A stretch of 64,000 bases of DNA, taken from assembly GCA_963920575.1 (NCBI GenBank), contig OY986969.1:24839434-24903433 (forward strand), read 5' to 3'. Under the pieces are notes generated by a model that did not search any database, was not told where the DNA came from, and saw nothing but the letters and a program-made list of their open reading frames with translations. This document shows, piece by piece, positions 1 to 13,116 of this stretch (position 1 is the stretch's first letter; each line of letters begins with the position of its first letter). Source of the DNA: Narthecium ossifragum (lineage: Eukaryota; Streptophyta; Magnoliopsida; Dioscoreales; Nartheciaceae). Made by a program: the position numbers and the translations under genes.

Positions 1-809
1 CTCTGGTCGGGTTGGTCTCCAGCTGAGCACCGCTCGATCCACATTTTGCCTTCAGGTCTCAGAGTTTATTCCAGATCCAAACCTTTTTGTCCATGTGTTT
101 TTGCGGAGTAACGCATTCTGAAAGTGGCATCTTTTAGAGCCCTTAATGCAGTTTTCTTTTCCTTAAGTGTTGATTCCTACAACTATCATTTTAATTGCTA
201 ATAGAGTTGTCATTAAAACATTTTATTAATGGATCTTTCATTACAGCATGTTATCTAGGATGTATCTCACACGCTGCTGGTGCTGTGTCTGATGCTATAA
301 AGTTAGAATTTGCCAGTTCGAAGAATAAATATTCGCCTCACCTCATATAGTTATGATATTGCTGCAGATTTTGAGAATGATCTAGCTAACCTCCTTGTCA
401 TCGATACAAAATTTGTTGAAATTTTTTGTCAGCTAAATGGAAGATGGATACTGCGAATATTGGATTTCTGGTTGTCATTGTTGGGCAGAACTGATTATGC
501 CATTTCATTTGTCTGCCTGTTGTGTGCTTTAACAGAGTGTGAATCATTATTCTTCCTGCAGATCTTTAGGCCATTTATATGTCTTGTTTTCCTTGCTCAA
601 CATAGGGCTTAGCTGCTTATTTGGTGCATTCAGAAGGCTTTTGTACTGATATATGTTATAAATTTCCTACTTGTGCTTCTCATAGTACTTTAATGACTTT
701 TGTTAAAAAAAATTCGCCTCTAAATTGCACTTATGTTTTGTTATTCAATTTAATTAGTTAGTTGACACTCAACTTGGCTTTCATGCTCAATGATATTTTC
801 ATGTTCTAG
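1..809 (+). other. Intron 1 (partial) of the CNGC gene
   Basis: AT-rich sequence with no convincing exon. It ends in a splice acceptor (TGTTCTAG at 802-809) directly before the first recognisable CNGC codons. Homologues carry a short first coding exon ending in a Phe-Val-Arg type sequence with a phase-2 junction. No such exon with a matching donor is visible here, so it probably lies left of the window. The open frame at 310-612 has no family resemblance. Confidence 0.6.
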
Positions 810-3800
810 GCTGGATGACTCAAGCCCAAGTGTGTCCTTAGCTTCTGATACGGGCAGAATGAAGAAATGTGGTTTCAGTGTAGAGGGCTTTGGCCGGGGA
901 ACAAAAAAACCAGCAAGATCCTTCAGGATAGGGATGAAAAGGGGATCTGAAGGACTCAAGTCACTTGGCAGATCACTTCGATACGGTGTTTCCAGAGCAG
1001 TTTTTGCAGAAGACCTTAAGGTGTCCGAGAAAAAGATATTTGATCCTCAGGATAAATATCTTCTGAGCATGAACAGGCTTCTCGTTGTATCGTGTATTCT
1101 ATCTGTTTCAGTGGATCCATTGTTTTTTTATCTTCCCATAGTTAATGAAGACTCAAATTGCCTGGGTATAGATCAGAAGTTAGCAATCACATCAACCACC
1201 TTTAGGACACTGATTGATGCATTCTATCTTCTCCGAATGGCTCTTCAATTTCGTACTGCCTACATTGCTCCATCATCTCGGGTTTTTGGCAGAGGTGAAC
1301 TTGTGATTGATCCTGGACAAATAGCTAACCGTTACCTAAGACGTTTCTTCATCATTGACTTTCTTTCGGTGCTACCGCTTCCACAGGTTGGGATGAATCT
1401 GCTATGTAGTACATATTTCCTGGGGCATATAAGCTTTTGGTTATCTGCATCGTGCAATTTGTTGAATGGCTGGAACATTTCATTTCATAGCTTAGAGCTA
1501 TTTATGCAGTTTTCTGGTAACTCTGCTATCTGGTGCACTGACCAAAGTTGTTTATCATGCTCCATTTTATGGTGATAGTCTTCGCCAGATTAGTTATAGA
1601 TCATATATGTTTGTTGACTTGGTCATTGGAATATGAACCTATTTACTGTAGATCTAAGATTGCAATACAAGATTTATAGTTAAAGACTATCTACAAGGTG
1701 CAAAGAACAACTCATAGTCAGACCTGCAGCGCCTTTACCATTCTCTATGGTGTAGAGATAATGCATAAAAGTAAGATCATCAACTAGTAGTTATACAACA
1801 GGGATTGAAAGTTAATCATGTGTCACCTTCTTGTGAAGTGCTAAATCACTCCCATGTTCATTCCACACCGAAGGAGTATAGTGTTTCATCCATGATTCAA
1901 TCTCTGCCTTGGAAAAGAAAGGAGGATAGATGTACCTGAAAAGAACTCACTATTTACTTTCTGAAAATTTGAACAGTGCGCTTACTGTTTATCACCAATG
2001 CTTTATAATATATTTACCCTTGATGTGTCTATGCAGTGTTTATTTTTTGGATATTATAAGAATTGGGTTAAGTAATATTTGGATGAGAAATCTATTAGAG
2101 TTGACTGGATCTACATATGGAAAGTTGATTATAAGCAAGTCAATGACTCTTTGGATTTCTGTGTGCTCACAACCTGATTAGATATTTGTATGGCCAACTG
2201 TTTGATATGGTTACATTTAACAGATCGTTATTTGGAGATTTCTTCATGGCGAAAAAGGTTCAGATGTACTGGGCACAAAAAACGCATTGCTTTTTATACT
2301 CTTGCTTCAATATATACCCAGATTCATCAGGATAATTCCTTTGACATCGGAGTTGAAAAGGACTGCCGGAGTCTTTGCTGAGACTGCTTGGGCTGGTGCT
2401 GCATACTATATGTTGTGGTATCTCCTAGCTAGTCATGTATGTAACCATACGTTCTCTCAGTTTTTGTCTAATATATGGAAATTGTTTCTTTATGTCTGTT
2501 TCTGATCTAATTCTGGTCGGCCCTTCATTTTAATTATGGTTTATATGTGGGCACATAGGAGTATTTTCTTTTAGAGAGAAAAACATCTCTATTCTTTTAA
2601 TCAGCATTAGCTTGTTTGGTACATTTTGTAACTTCATAAACTAACAACTCCTTGGAGGAACGACAAGTTCAAATTTGTCAAGTTAAATTCCACTATATTG
2701 AAATTCAGTTTCTTCTATTGTTTGAGCCTTTTAACTTGAACTACTAGAGCAGTGCATTGGTTTTGCTTATAAGTATGAGGTGATTTAAATTGCAGATAGT
2801 GGGCGCCTTCTGGTACTTGTTAGCTGTAGAACGTGAAGATGATTGCTGGAACACAGCTTGTAAAAATACTGATGCTTGTGATACGGACTTCTTGTATTGC
2901 GGCAATCAGCACTTAGACGGTTACGACAGATGGTATACTGCCAGTTGGGAGCTTCTTCAGAAGCAGTGTTCATTAGCTGGTGATGACCAGTCCTTTAATT
3001 TTGGCATATATACACAAGCAATGAGTTCGAGAATTGTAGCATCGAAGAGGTTCTTATCTAAATGTTGCTATTGTTTTTGGTGGGGTTTGCAGAACTTGAG
3101 GTAAGGTTTCATTTTTATTTCTGTGAATGAATATCATAATGTTTCTTATATTCTTGTTATAAGATTTGTAGTTGGCGTAATATGAGACTGATTTTATTAT
3201 AATTAGAGAAAATTTCTCTAGTACTTGCTGAAAACGAACTTGACTCCGGTAACTCTATTTCTGTGGCTAATTTGTTGGCTGTTATTCCCTTCTGCAGTAC
3301 TCTTGGCCAAGGGTTACAAACAAGTACGTATCCTGGGGAGAACATCTTTTCCATTACGCTTGCTATTCTTGGACTTATTCTGTTTGCCCTCCTTATTGGC
3401 AACATGCAGGTAAGGATGTACCATTTCATAGATTTTCCATTTTTGTTTTAACCTGATAGAGAATCATGCGTGCTTTAATTTCTATAACTGATTAAGTACT
3501 TCGCTATGTATACAATCAAAAGAAAAGATTATAAACTCTATGCATTCATGGAAGACATTTGCATTTTTTACCCACTTACGCTAGCAAATGCGCATATGCA
3601 TGTATATCTATCTACCCATGAAGGCTTATATACATACAGGTGCATTTAAAAGAATCAGTGGATTTATATGATTGGTGTTACATCTTGGGTTGGATCAAAC
3701 TTTTTGCATTTTGTGATTCACATGTTAAAAAATCACTCACTCTCTTGGTTTTGGGCTGCATCTTGGATTGAAATTTCAACATATTCTATCATTCTGTATT

Positions 3801-5101
3801 GTTGCTTCAGACTTATCTCCAGTCATTGACAATAAGGCTTGAGGAGATGAGAGTGAAAAGGCGTGATACAGAGCAGTGGATGCATCATCGCTTGCTGCCA
3901 CAAGAGCTTAGGGAGCGGGTTAGGCGATATGACCAGTACAAGTGGTTGGAAACAAGGGGTGTGGACGAAGAAAGCTTGGTCCAAAATCTTCCAAAAGATT
4001 TGAGAAGGGATATTAAGCGCCATCTGTGTTTGGCACTGGTTAGAAGGGTATGTGGTATTAGCTTATTCTGTATTTTGCTTTACATTGCAGTTAGAGCATA
4101 ATTCGAGGATAATTCTAGTTACATTTGTGCTTGTGCTGTGGAAACTTTTTCTCACTTATGCTTTTGGATGCTTTCTTGCTTTAGTTCACTGGCTATCTTT
4201 TCTGAACATGGTTTCACTTTCACGAGACAATTTTTCAAGACATACTAAAAAGCTCAGTCTATAAAGGAAGACATACGATTTAGTTTGCCTTAAACTATTT
4301 CATCCATTACCTCCATACCATCGTGAATGTTAGTGTATGAGCTCTTGGTGCAAATGTAGTTCAGGCCTTTCACAAATTTTCGTCTTCTTTTTCCCTTTTT
4401 GAATTCAGGTCCCGCTGTTTGCAAATATGGATGAGCGATTGCTGGATGCCATATGTGAACATTTGAAACCAAGTTTGTATACCGAAAACACTTACACCCT
4501 TAGGGAAGGGGATCCTGTGGAGGAGATGCTCTTCATAATTCGCGGTCGCCTGGAGAGCGTTACCACTGATGGCGGGAGAAGTGGGTTCTTTAACAGAGGC
4601 TTGCTGAAGGAGGGAGATTTCTGTGGTGAGGAGCTTCTAACCTGGGCTCTGGACCCAAAATCCGGAGCGAGCCTTCCGTCATCTACAAGGACAGTGAAGG
4701 CATTGACAGAAGTGGAGGCATTTGCACTAATAGCGGATGAATTAAAGTATGTGGCTAGCCAGTTTAGGCGCCTTCATAGCAGGCAGATCCAACATACCTT
4801 CCGTCTCTATTCACAACAGTGGAGGACATGGGCTGCATGCTTCATACAAGCAACATGGCGTCGATACCTCAAGAGGAAAGCTTTGGAGCTTAGACGAAGA
4901 GAGGAAGAAGGAATGCTTGGGTTTGATGATGAAAGTTCTGTTGGCAATTCTTCCAGCCTTGAGGCAACGATGTATGTTTCACGCTTTGCAGCAAATGCCA
5001 TGAGAGGAGTTCACAAGCTCCGAGATAAGATTGGTCGGGATTTGGTGAAGCTTCCGCAGAAGCCATCTGACCCAGACTTCACGGCCGATGATGCTGATTG
5101 A
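810..5101 (+). CDS. CNGC: Cyclic nucleotide-gated ion channel, CNGC5/6/9-like (5' partial)
   Basis: Plasma-membrane cation (Ca2+/K+) channel gated by cyclic nucleotides and calmodulin. Exons: 810-1386, 2224-2436, 2796-3100, 3298-3409, 3811-4047, 4409-5101. Together they give 711 residues after a split Arg codon, close to the roughly 717 of Arabidopsis CNGC5. Visible in order: a basic N-terminal tail, KVSEKKIFDPQDKYLL before S1, the S1-S6 membrane segments, VFGRGELVIDP in the S2-S3 region, SELKRTAGVFAETAWAGAAYY in two parts around S5, the pore with WWGLQNLSTLGQGL, then a C-linker (RRYDQYKWLETRGVDEE), a cyclic-nucleotide-binding fold with GDFCGEELLTWALDP, and an IQ-type calmodulin site (FIQATWRRYLKRK). 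It ends in the family's typical PDFTADDAD. The motifs place it in CNGC group II. The first exon and promoter are not in the window. All six exons are intact and in frame. Confidence 0.93.
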
Positions 5102-5156
5102 TTTTGTTATTATCTTGCAGAATTCTACTGGAAATCTTCATGGAAAGAAGTTCTAA

Positions 5157-5999
5157 GAGCATCCGCAGCAGCTACGGTAAAAGAGCCAAAAACTCTATTT
5201 TACAGTAGCTACAGTGTTTTTTTTCTCCAAAATCCTCTCACATCAGCTCTTCTAAAATAGGATTTTTGTTTACAAGAGCTACAGTGATACTCCACATGTA
5301 GAGTATCACTGTAGCTCCTCAATTCATTATTTTGTAATAAAATATGTTCTTTATGTTTTTCTTTAATTCATTCTCCCAAGCCATTTGTATATATTTTTAA
5401 TTCATTCTCCCATATTGTTTAATGAATAAGAAATAATAAGATATTATGATTTTCATATTCTAATAATTTCAAGTAATAACAAATTACTATTCTATAGTTA
5501 TTTAATAATAAAAATGTGACCTTTTTACTTTTCAAAAAAGATTATCAAAACACATTTATCCTTTTATCTTTTCTCCAAAGCCATCTTCTCCAATGAATAA
5601 GAAATAATAATAAATTAAAATTTCCAAATTTTTAATATTTTTATTTAATATATATTACTATTATATAGGTATTTGAATATATGATTATTCTCCAATAAAA
5701 AGTGATTCTTTTTTATTGTAGTTTAGAAAAATAATGAAAGTATGAATATATTACTATTATATAATTAATTTAAGATGTTACTGTTGTTGTCAAATATATT
5801 AATCAACGTATAATATGATCAATGGATAAGAAATAAAAAATATAATGAATGAATGAAAATATTAATATTTAAGTCTGATAGAGAATGATTTAGAGTATTT
5901 GATGCAGAGTGTTGTTGAATAGAGAATCTGTAAACTAGAGAAATGACTCTTTTTACTGTATTTTAGAGAATCTGTTAAGAAGATCTGATGTGGATGCTC
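5157..5999. mobile_element. MITE, probable PIF/Harbinger (Tourist-like), 843 bp
   Basis: The left end GAGCATCCGCA and right end TGTGGATGCTC are near-perfect inverted repeats. Each is flanked by TAA (5154-5156 and 6000-6002), the 3-bp target duplication typical of PIF/Harbinger. The interior is AT-rich and non-coding, with short palindromic stretches near both ends such as CAGTAGCTACAGTG. It begins 55 bp after the CNGC stop codon, so it probably lies in or just beyond the CNGC 3' UTR. Class is inferred from TSD length; no transposase is present. Confidence 0.78.
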
Positions 6000-6002
6000 T
6001 AA

Positions 6003-6268
6003 GAAACTAGGATACTTATGGTGCTTGTTTATGCGAGCTTTCTTCCAAGTAAGATGATTATATGCAAATTATGTGAGGAGATTAGTGCGTTTGATGATTC
6101 TCTGATGCAATTTTAGAAGTTGGATTGATCAATTCGCGGTCTTCATTTTTGCTAATTATGACATGGTGGCATTCCTGGGTTTTATCACTGTAGGCTCGGA
6201 TAACACTTTAAGCAGAGTTGTAATTGTATGGTCATGTAACTTTGGCAGCTGACAGTTTTGAGTATATG
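6003..6268. other. Intergenic DNA downstream of CNGC
   Basis: AT-rich sequence with no open frame or repeat I could define. It may contain the end of the CNGC 3' UTR if the MITE at 5157-5999 is transcribed. Confidence 0.4.
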
Positions 6269-6574
6269 GACCGGTGATATGTGTAATACACATGACACTT
6301 GATCGGTAGTTCATCACCGATTATTTCATTTAGTTTATCGATAATGGTCTAAATCAATGAATTGGTAGCTCCCTATCAATTGAATTGTACCAGTAGTAAA
6401 GTACCGATTGGTTGATAGAGTCCATCGATGGTAATGAATGGACTATCGATTCATTGATCTAGTCCATTGACAGACCATTATCAGTAGACAATATGAAAGA
6501 ATCGGTAGTCCACTACCAATTCGAATATGTGTAATGTACATGCTATATCAGCATATACACAAATCAGCGCTCAT
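6269..6574. repeat. Dispersed repeat B, copy 1
   Basis: About 300 bp built from degenerate short inverted and direct motifs of the GGTAGT...ACCGAT and ATCGGTAG type. It ends in ACACAAATCAGCGCTCAT. A second copy with the same motifs and the same end lies at 32675-32960 inside a protease intron. Non-coding. Probably an old MITE-like or foldback element, but I could not define a target duplication. Confidence 0.6.
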
Positions 6575-7587
6575 CCTCTAATGACTATTATTGTTGAGAG
6601 ATAGAGCAAGGCATCGGTCCTGTTTCACTTTGTTCTACTGTGAGTGGCATGTTAGGTAACCTGAATGCCAGTATATAAATCTTGCTTATTCCTCGATTTA
6701 CTTCGTTGCATGGACCACATTAATTCACAGCGTGTTGGACGGTTTTATAAGACATAATATCCTATCTTTTCATCGTTAACTTGGTTAAAGTTGACTTCCC
6801 CTACAAAGATACGCGTGTATCGTCATCTAGTAGCTCCAATCGTGGCCGTAGGGACAACCGAAGCCCCGCGTGGGCCGAGATCCACATCAATATGCTCTGG
6901 CTGCTGGGCCCCATGAAGGAAACACGTGATCTCTGGTGGCCCCGAACGAGCTGAAATCCTATTTAAGACTAGTATCTCAAATTCCTTTTAGGAATGGCCC
7001 ACAAATGTACTCACCACCACGGGGATCTCCATGACTCCGTCATCCGTGTCAATGGATTCTATTAGGTTTGGGACAAATTGTACTTGTAATAATTATGGAG
7101 GCTTAAATCTCGGGGGTCCACTTTTGAGCCTAATAAGACCCACTAAAATCATGAAACAGCCGTGGAAAGTCGATATCCCTCATTGACACGTCATCCACTG
7201 CCAATGACCCACATCTCCGTTATTTGTATCCACGGTAAAAGGCTTAAGTCATAAAAAAAAAAGAGAAAAAGAAAAAGAAACTCCAAGTTCTAATGCTTTC
7301 AAAATGCATAATGGTGCATGAAAATATATTGTAGAAAATAAAGGGAAAATTAAGAAAACATAAACTTGGTCAAGGAAAACTCGATGAATGAAAATAGAAT
7401 TTGAAACTTAGTACCGTTGTCCTTTACATAATTCAAGCAAAAAATAGATTCATGATCGATACATACATGACTTGTGATGGGATATGATAAATGGATCATA
7501 ATGACACTGCAAACGGTTAGATACGAAAAGTCAACACACCCCCGAGAGATCCAGCCAAGTTATGTTAACACATTAGGCAAAAGCTAA
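6575..7587. other. Intergenic DNA, no gene seen
   Basis: Non-coding in both strands as far as I can see. Contains a moderately GC-rich patch at 6800-6960 and an A-rich tract near 7252-7280. No family-like open frame. Confidence 0.4.
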
Positions 7588-7909
7588 GAGGGCGTTTGGT
7601 TGATGGAATCGCATGATGTATGGGATCATAGGATGCATGTATCGGGCAGTATATACACTTGTTTGGTTGTCTTTTGGATCAGCTGATGATGATATATATA
7701 TATTATAATAATGTTCATATAATTTTAATGTTTACATAAATTTATTGAATATATTTTAATATGTTCATACGGTGTATAGAAAATACACGGCACATGGGTG
7801 CATCGCGTGAAACTGTCATAAATGACAGTTTCATACGATACATCATTTTAGCCTAAAAATACCGCTCAGGGCGAGCGATGCACCCTAATTCAAGTAACCA
7901 AACATACCC
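7588..7909. mobile_element. Probable MITE with GGGCGTTTGGTT ends
   Basis: The left end GAGGGCGTTTGGTT and the right end AACCAAACATACCC are imperfect inverted repeats, flanked by TAA (7585-7587 and 7910-7912). The interior includes an ATGACAGTTTCAT-like palindromic patch and AT-rich DNA. The end sequence and 3-bp duplication suit a Tourist/PIF-Harbinger MITE, although two extra bases at the left end make the match imperfect. Confidence 0.55.
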
Positions 7910-7912
7910 TAA

Positions 7913-9420
7913 AAGTCCACGCGTAATTCTAATTAAGAAATTGCTAACTACTTCGTGTTTCTCCATCTACGACCTCGACAGGATCCTTCAGGTTTGGAAA
8001 GTTTCACAACTGAAATAATCAACGCCGACATCTATATGACGTCCATTTAGAAGTTTTATTAACACACCAGTTGGCCGTTGTCCACCGTTGACTAGTCCTT
8101 TGGTGAGACAATATGCGAAACCCCGAAACCGATCGATGCGAGCGGCACCACGTGGCGGCATCGTGCGACAACTCGTGTGCTGGATATCCACGCTTGGGTC
8201 GCTCTCCGATGAGATCCCGAGCGCTCCCGATCCGTGGTGTCTATGGACCGCATGGTGCGGCGAGATTCCCACACGGAATATACTTGATGGCGTACACTGG
8301 ATCTCTGGTGGGCCACGCATTTTACGCGGCACACGTGCCGAGCGACCATTTACCATACGAAGGTTCGTTGGAGTCTATCAGTCTATCCTTGTCGACTGTT
8401 GACTTTCTGAAGCATGATGTGTCGTTTTAGAGTTTCTTGCTTGCTCACCTAAAACGATTCCATACTACTATTGGGTTGCAAAGTGGAAGCTTATCATCTC
8501 ATATTTAATATTAGGAATTTTATAGTTTGAGGTTTCTTAGCTCCATCACTCAAAGACATCAAACTCAACTTTGTTGGTTTTTCTTCGTATTTTATATTTT
8601 TTGACCAAACGTGTACGGAACAAGCAGCGCGGCGGGTTTGTAGAAGCCGATATATGATCTTTTTAAACCCGAATTATTGACTCAATAAATTGAAGAAAAA
8701 TGACATAAAAAATAACTAGATCGGATTTTATGAGTTAATTATTAACAGCATATATGTTTAATCTGAACCGAGAATATAAAGTAAAATATCTAATTATCAA
8801 TTTATCATGAGAGATCATCAACTGTCACTGGAAACTCTGACCAGTAGCAGATAATGAAATAATACTCTGACTGGAATGACTCTAGAAAGTTTTTGAGCCA
8901 AAGGCCGGGTACTTACAACTCACTATAAAAACGAGTCAAAATAGCTCCAGCTCGTTCAGCTTTCCGTGTACTTAAAAATTGGGTCCAAACGGATTTTCGA
9001 ATATTTTATGCACAAATGAAATGGGTCAATTGGCCGGGCAGACTTCTCTGACTACAAGCAGCAGACCCATCTAAAGCTAAAATGTTCGATCTCACAACGT
9101 AGTAAAAATTTACAACACAATAATTGTGGTAACCTTAATAATTGTTGCAACCACTATCAATAATCTATTTATTTTATAAAAAGACGTTTATGACATGATA
9201 TAGGAGTCATTATTTGAGTAATATATATCGATCACATATGTGACGTAAATAAATTAATATACATAAGATTAATCGAATAAAAGGGGGGGGAGAGAGGATA
9301 GTTAGGAGTGGGTGGTTATATGTGTAAGGTGACACGAAGGTCTACATAGTATATATCTATTATTCAAGATTAAGTACATTCTATTAAACGGATGATAATG
9401 TCCAATGCAAGTAATATCCT
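7913..9420. other. Intergenic DNA, no gene seen
   Basis: The overlapping open frames on both strands at about 7990-8430 sit in a locally GC-rich patch. They show no recognisable domain, no conserved splice structure and equal openness on opposite strands, so I treat them as chance. The remainder is AT-rich. Confidence 0.4.
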
Positions 9421-9570
9421 GATATATTATACGATCAAGATGAAATCACGTGAAAAAAATAGTGTATGATAATGATTAGCGGGTGGTTAGGAAAGAGAAA
9501 GAGAGGAGCAAGGGATGGTTACCCGAGCCATGTGGCACGGGAGCCCCACCTACTATGTATATATATACAT
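9421..9570. repeat. Dispersed repeat A, copy 1
   Basis: Contains ACGATCAAGATGAAATCACGTG, GGGTGGTTAGGA and GGTTACCCGAGCCATGTGGCACGGGAGCCCCACCTA, each split here into short words. The same ordered words recur at 46505-46640 and around 50310-51050, which marks a dispersed repeat family in this genome. Non-coding. Confidence 0.55.
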
Positions 9571-10209
9571 ACACACACAAATATAGCTGGCAATCAGGGC
9601 CATAATATATGGAACATGGATTCCACATCAGTCGGCTGCTTACGTCAGCTGGTGTCCACCGGAATCCGAATCCCCCTGAAAGTAAATCCAGTGACTCCCA
9701 ACTCGGAATCGACACAAGCTCCACAAGGAACACGGCTTTACCATTCGATTGGTCAACCCCTTTTAAATAAGATCCAGTTGCATCCCTGCAAGCAGGCAAT
9801 ATTGATTTGGCCGGGACCCACTGTTCCACTCATAGACACTCGCCAGCAATAAGTTGGATCTGGCTTTGGCCCACACACTATAAGATACGTATGTTCAGCA
9901 CCCCCGGATTCCAACGACCCTCAAGTATATACAAGAATCCCAACACTCAGCTGACGCATAGCCCTCTCTGATTTTTTTAACAATCAATCATAGAAGCCAC
10001 CTCATTGGAACCATTAAACTAATAAAGTCTACAGATCCGAAGCCTGCATCTGATCAAGATGCATGGCCAAAAGGCGTTCCATCAATTATTTTAACGTCCA
10101 ACTTGCTATAATCTATGAACTATACTTTAGTCTCTGCCCCGTTGCAACTTAAGCAAACAAACACTACATTGATTAGGGGTGGGGGGACGAGTATTTCCAC
10201 CAAAAAGAT

Positions 10210-10807
10210 GCTGCCACGTACGGTTTTTGGTTTAGATGAAGTGAGCCTGGTGACATCTGACACAGCGTGGTGCGCGAGGAGTTGGAAACGAGAGCTGGTG
10301 GTGATTGCGGAGTTCGAAAACTAGCGGCCACGTCGCCATCGGGCCACGTCGGAGAGCTCAGTCGTGCAAGCTAGCGGACGCCATTTTTAGTAGAAAGAAG
10401 CGGCCATTCGCAGCGTCCGCGGACCCGCCGTCCAACCAATGGCGTTGGGCGAGGGGAACAGCCGACACCAGCGCGCATGACGTCGCGCGTAGCCCCCCCG
10501 CGCTCGACGTCTCGCCGCGGCCTCGAAGAGCCCTGCCCGCCCCTTCCCATATCCCAACGGTGTAACCATACGTAAGCGCTGACAGAATCACACCAGCCGC
10601 CGCAACTCGCAGCCAATGGCTGGTCGCCGCGTGGATATTCCTTCGTAGCACCCAGACGCCGCGAGTGCGCATCTTCTATCCAATCATCTTCCAGCTCCCC
10701 TTTCTATAAATAGGAGCCCAGTTCCTAGCTATTAGTATAGCAAGAAGTTTTAGGCTTTTCAAGAGAGAGGGCTAGTGATTAAATTAAGAGTTATAAGAGA
10801 AGAGTAT
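10210..10807 (+). promoter_or_regulatory. Promoter and 5' UTR of the NAC gene
   Basis: A GC-rich stretch of about 500 bp follows AT-rich DNA. A good TATA box (CTATAAATAG, 10704-10713) lies about 95 bp before the ATG. Upstream are at least five ACGT cores: CACGTA at 10215, CACGTC at 10329 and 10345, TGACGTC at 10478, GACGTC at 10506. CCAAT-type motifs sit at about 10434 and 10613. ACGT cores bind bZIP factors in ABA and stress promoters, which would suit an ATAF-type NAC. That regulatory reading is inference. Confidence 0.6.
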
Positions 10808-11979
10808 ATGGCCAGTGGTGATTTGAAGCTTCCCCCTGGATTCAGGTTTCACCCAACTGACGAGGAGCTGGTGATGCACTACCTCCTGCAGAGGTGCGCC
10901 GGGAAGACCGTCTCGGCTCCGATCATCGCCGAGATCGATCTCTACAAGTTCGACCCATGGCAGCTACCTGGTAACTAACTAATTATATATAGCCTAAGAT
11001 TGTATTGGATTTCATTAGTCTTTAGAGAAATTAGATGGTGATTAATAATTAGGGCACAAATTAAAGGAGCAGTAGCTGATTTAGCGCGACCGATGGTCTA
11101 ATTTTGCAGGCATGGCGTTGTATGGGGAGAAGGAATGGTACTTCTTCTCTCCGAGGGACCGGAAGTACCCGAAGGGGTCGCGGCCAAACCGGGCCGCCGG
11201 GAACGGGTACTGGAAGGCGACCGGGGCCGACAAGCCCGTGGGGTCCCCCAAGCCGGTGGCGATCAAGAAGTCGCTCGTGTTTTACTCCGGCAAGGCGCCC
11301 AACGGGGCCAAGACCAATTGGATCATGCACGAGTACCGGCTGGCAGATGTCGACCGGTCGGCGCGCAAGAAGAAAGGCCTAAGGGTGAGCATCTCACGTC
11401 ATAGTTGTGTTTTAATATTTATTTTCTTAGTTGATGATAAGATTTCTGCTACAACTTGCCATATTTTATGGATAAGTTGCTGTATATTACGATGGATGAT
11501 AGCGAGAGGATTGGTGTTTACCAATAAGTGTGTCGTACGTGTTTCAGCTCGACGACTGGGTCCTCTGCCGGATATACAACAAGAAAGGAGCGGCGGAGAA
11601 GCCGGTGAAGACGGCGGCTCCGGAGCGGAAGCCAGCGGCGGCGGAGCTGAAGGTTGCGGAGATCGAGCTGTCGCAGTATCTTTTGATCGAGTCGTTCAAG
11701 CCGCCGCCGGGACACACGGCGGAGATGTGGTGCTTCGACGCCGGCCAGAGGCTACCGCAGCTGCAGCAGGCGGCGGAGGAGCACTCGAGCTGCTCGGACC
11801 CCGTGCTCTCGTCGCCGGAGCTCGCGGCGGGCGAGTGGGAGGTGGACAGCGAGCCGATGTGGGAGGGGTGTCTGGTGCCGGACGATGGTTTCTTGGACTA
11901 CGTGGACGCCACTGGTAGGTTCCCGCCGATGTCCCCAATGTTTCAGGACGTGTTGAACGAGTACATGTACTTGTCTTGA
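10808..11979 (+). CDS. NAC: NAC transcription factor, ATAF subfamily
   Basis: Nuclear DNA-binding transcription factor. Exons 10808-10970, 11110-11384, 11548-11979 give 289 residues. The start is the ATG before Ala-Ser-Gly-Asp-Leu; the longer frame upstream opens only with GTG. The NAC domain fills roughly residues 8-160 with all five subdomains: [19 protein letters not shown] (A), [17 protein letters not shown] (B), [13 protein letters not shown] (C), [13 protein letters not shown] and [12 protein letters not shown] (D), [10 protein letters not shown] with [14 protein letters not shown] (D/E). Both introns are at the classic NAC positions. The C-terminal half is Ala/Glu-rich, then acidic and Ser-rich ([10 protein letters not shown]), as in ATAF1/ATAF2-type activation regions, and ends [13 protein letters not shown]. 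Known ATAF members respond to drought, ABA, wounding and pathogens; no evidence here says which. The coding sequence is very GC-rich, as expected of monocot genes. Confidence 0.93.
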
Positions 11980-12856
11980 TAGACGCGCTTGGTCTCGTGG
12001 GATCGGGGTTTTAGATTGTTGTTTACCTTGTTTTTTTTTAGGTAAATGGATAAGTTTTTTTTAGGTGTTTGGGTGAGATTCTGGGCAATTGATGTCATGG
12101 TGGCAACAATTGCATCACCCAGTGCTCAAATTTTGTATGGGTATCTAAATGGGGTTTAGTTGTTTGATATTTTAATTCAAACATAGGCCTCGGAAGGTCC
12201 TCATTGGATTATGGGCCAATTTTGAGTTATGTTCATGTTTTGGATTTGGTTGTCCTTTTGTAATTTTTGTTTCGGCAGACTCAGCACGGACCACAATCCC
12301 AAAATAATTGGGCTGTTAAAAGGCCGACGCTAATCCAAGCGATGACGGGCCTGGCCTAAAAGCTGCTGCTGTAGACTTGAATTGGGCTGCAAGAAACGAA
12401 GCCCAGGCATACATTTCAACCGACTATCATCCGCCTCAAGTACCGAATGCACATCGCAAATATAGTTGCGTCATTCGGAACCTTTTCTTTCTCTAGATAG
12501 TAAAAAATCTCCACCCTTTGGAGAACGGTAACAGTACAAACTTGCCCTGATGGGGGACATCCAGCACGAATTAGGACACGTAAATGCTATCCAGCATGTC
12601 AAACAGCTCGAATTAGAATATGATAGAAGACTTGACTAATAAAAAAGAACACCACGTCAACATTACCAACCCACAGGTTAAAGATTCACACAAATAGACT
12701 TGTCGGCCAACTCCGATTATAGTAGATGATAATGTTTCATGTTGCCGCGAATGTTTCATGTTGCCGCGGTTGGGGAAAAGTTTTGACTAGTCCATCGATA
12801 GCGGGTCTCGTTGCTAGTCAGCCTGATCACGACCATTTGATAACACCATCTTATAA
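11980..12856. other. NAC 3' region and intergenic DNA
   Basis: Starts with the T-rich NAC 3' UTR. A short direct repeat, AATGTTTCATGTTGCCGCG, occurs twice at about 12731-12770. No gene seen. Confidence 0.4.
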
Positions 12857-13116
12857 GAGCACCTGCATCAGGTCCCCAAACCCCTCCCTTCCTTATAATT
12901 GATTAAATGGTCATTTTCAGTTCACATCAGCTTTCCTATTCTCATCCTATTTTAGAGGAGAGCTACAGTGCTCTCCTATATATATGGGAGCACTATTCAA
13001 TTCACCTCCTCATATCATGTTTTATATTAAAAGTTGTTGATGGGTCTTTTTATTTGGCAAATATAAATCTATCTTAAATATTAATGATGTAATATACTTT
13101 AATATAAATATATCTC

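Noticed and set aside
1930..2505. Short frames between CNGC exons 2 and 3
   Set aside because: The one at 2287-2505 is the CNGC exon 3 frame read through into an intron; the others are in introns and lack similarity.
7988..8430. Overlapping open frames of 85-122 codons on both strands
   Set aside because: They overlap on opposite strands in a GC-rich patch, show no domain, and their composition fits chance openness.
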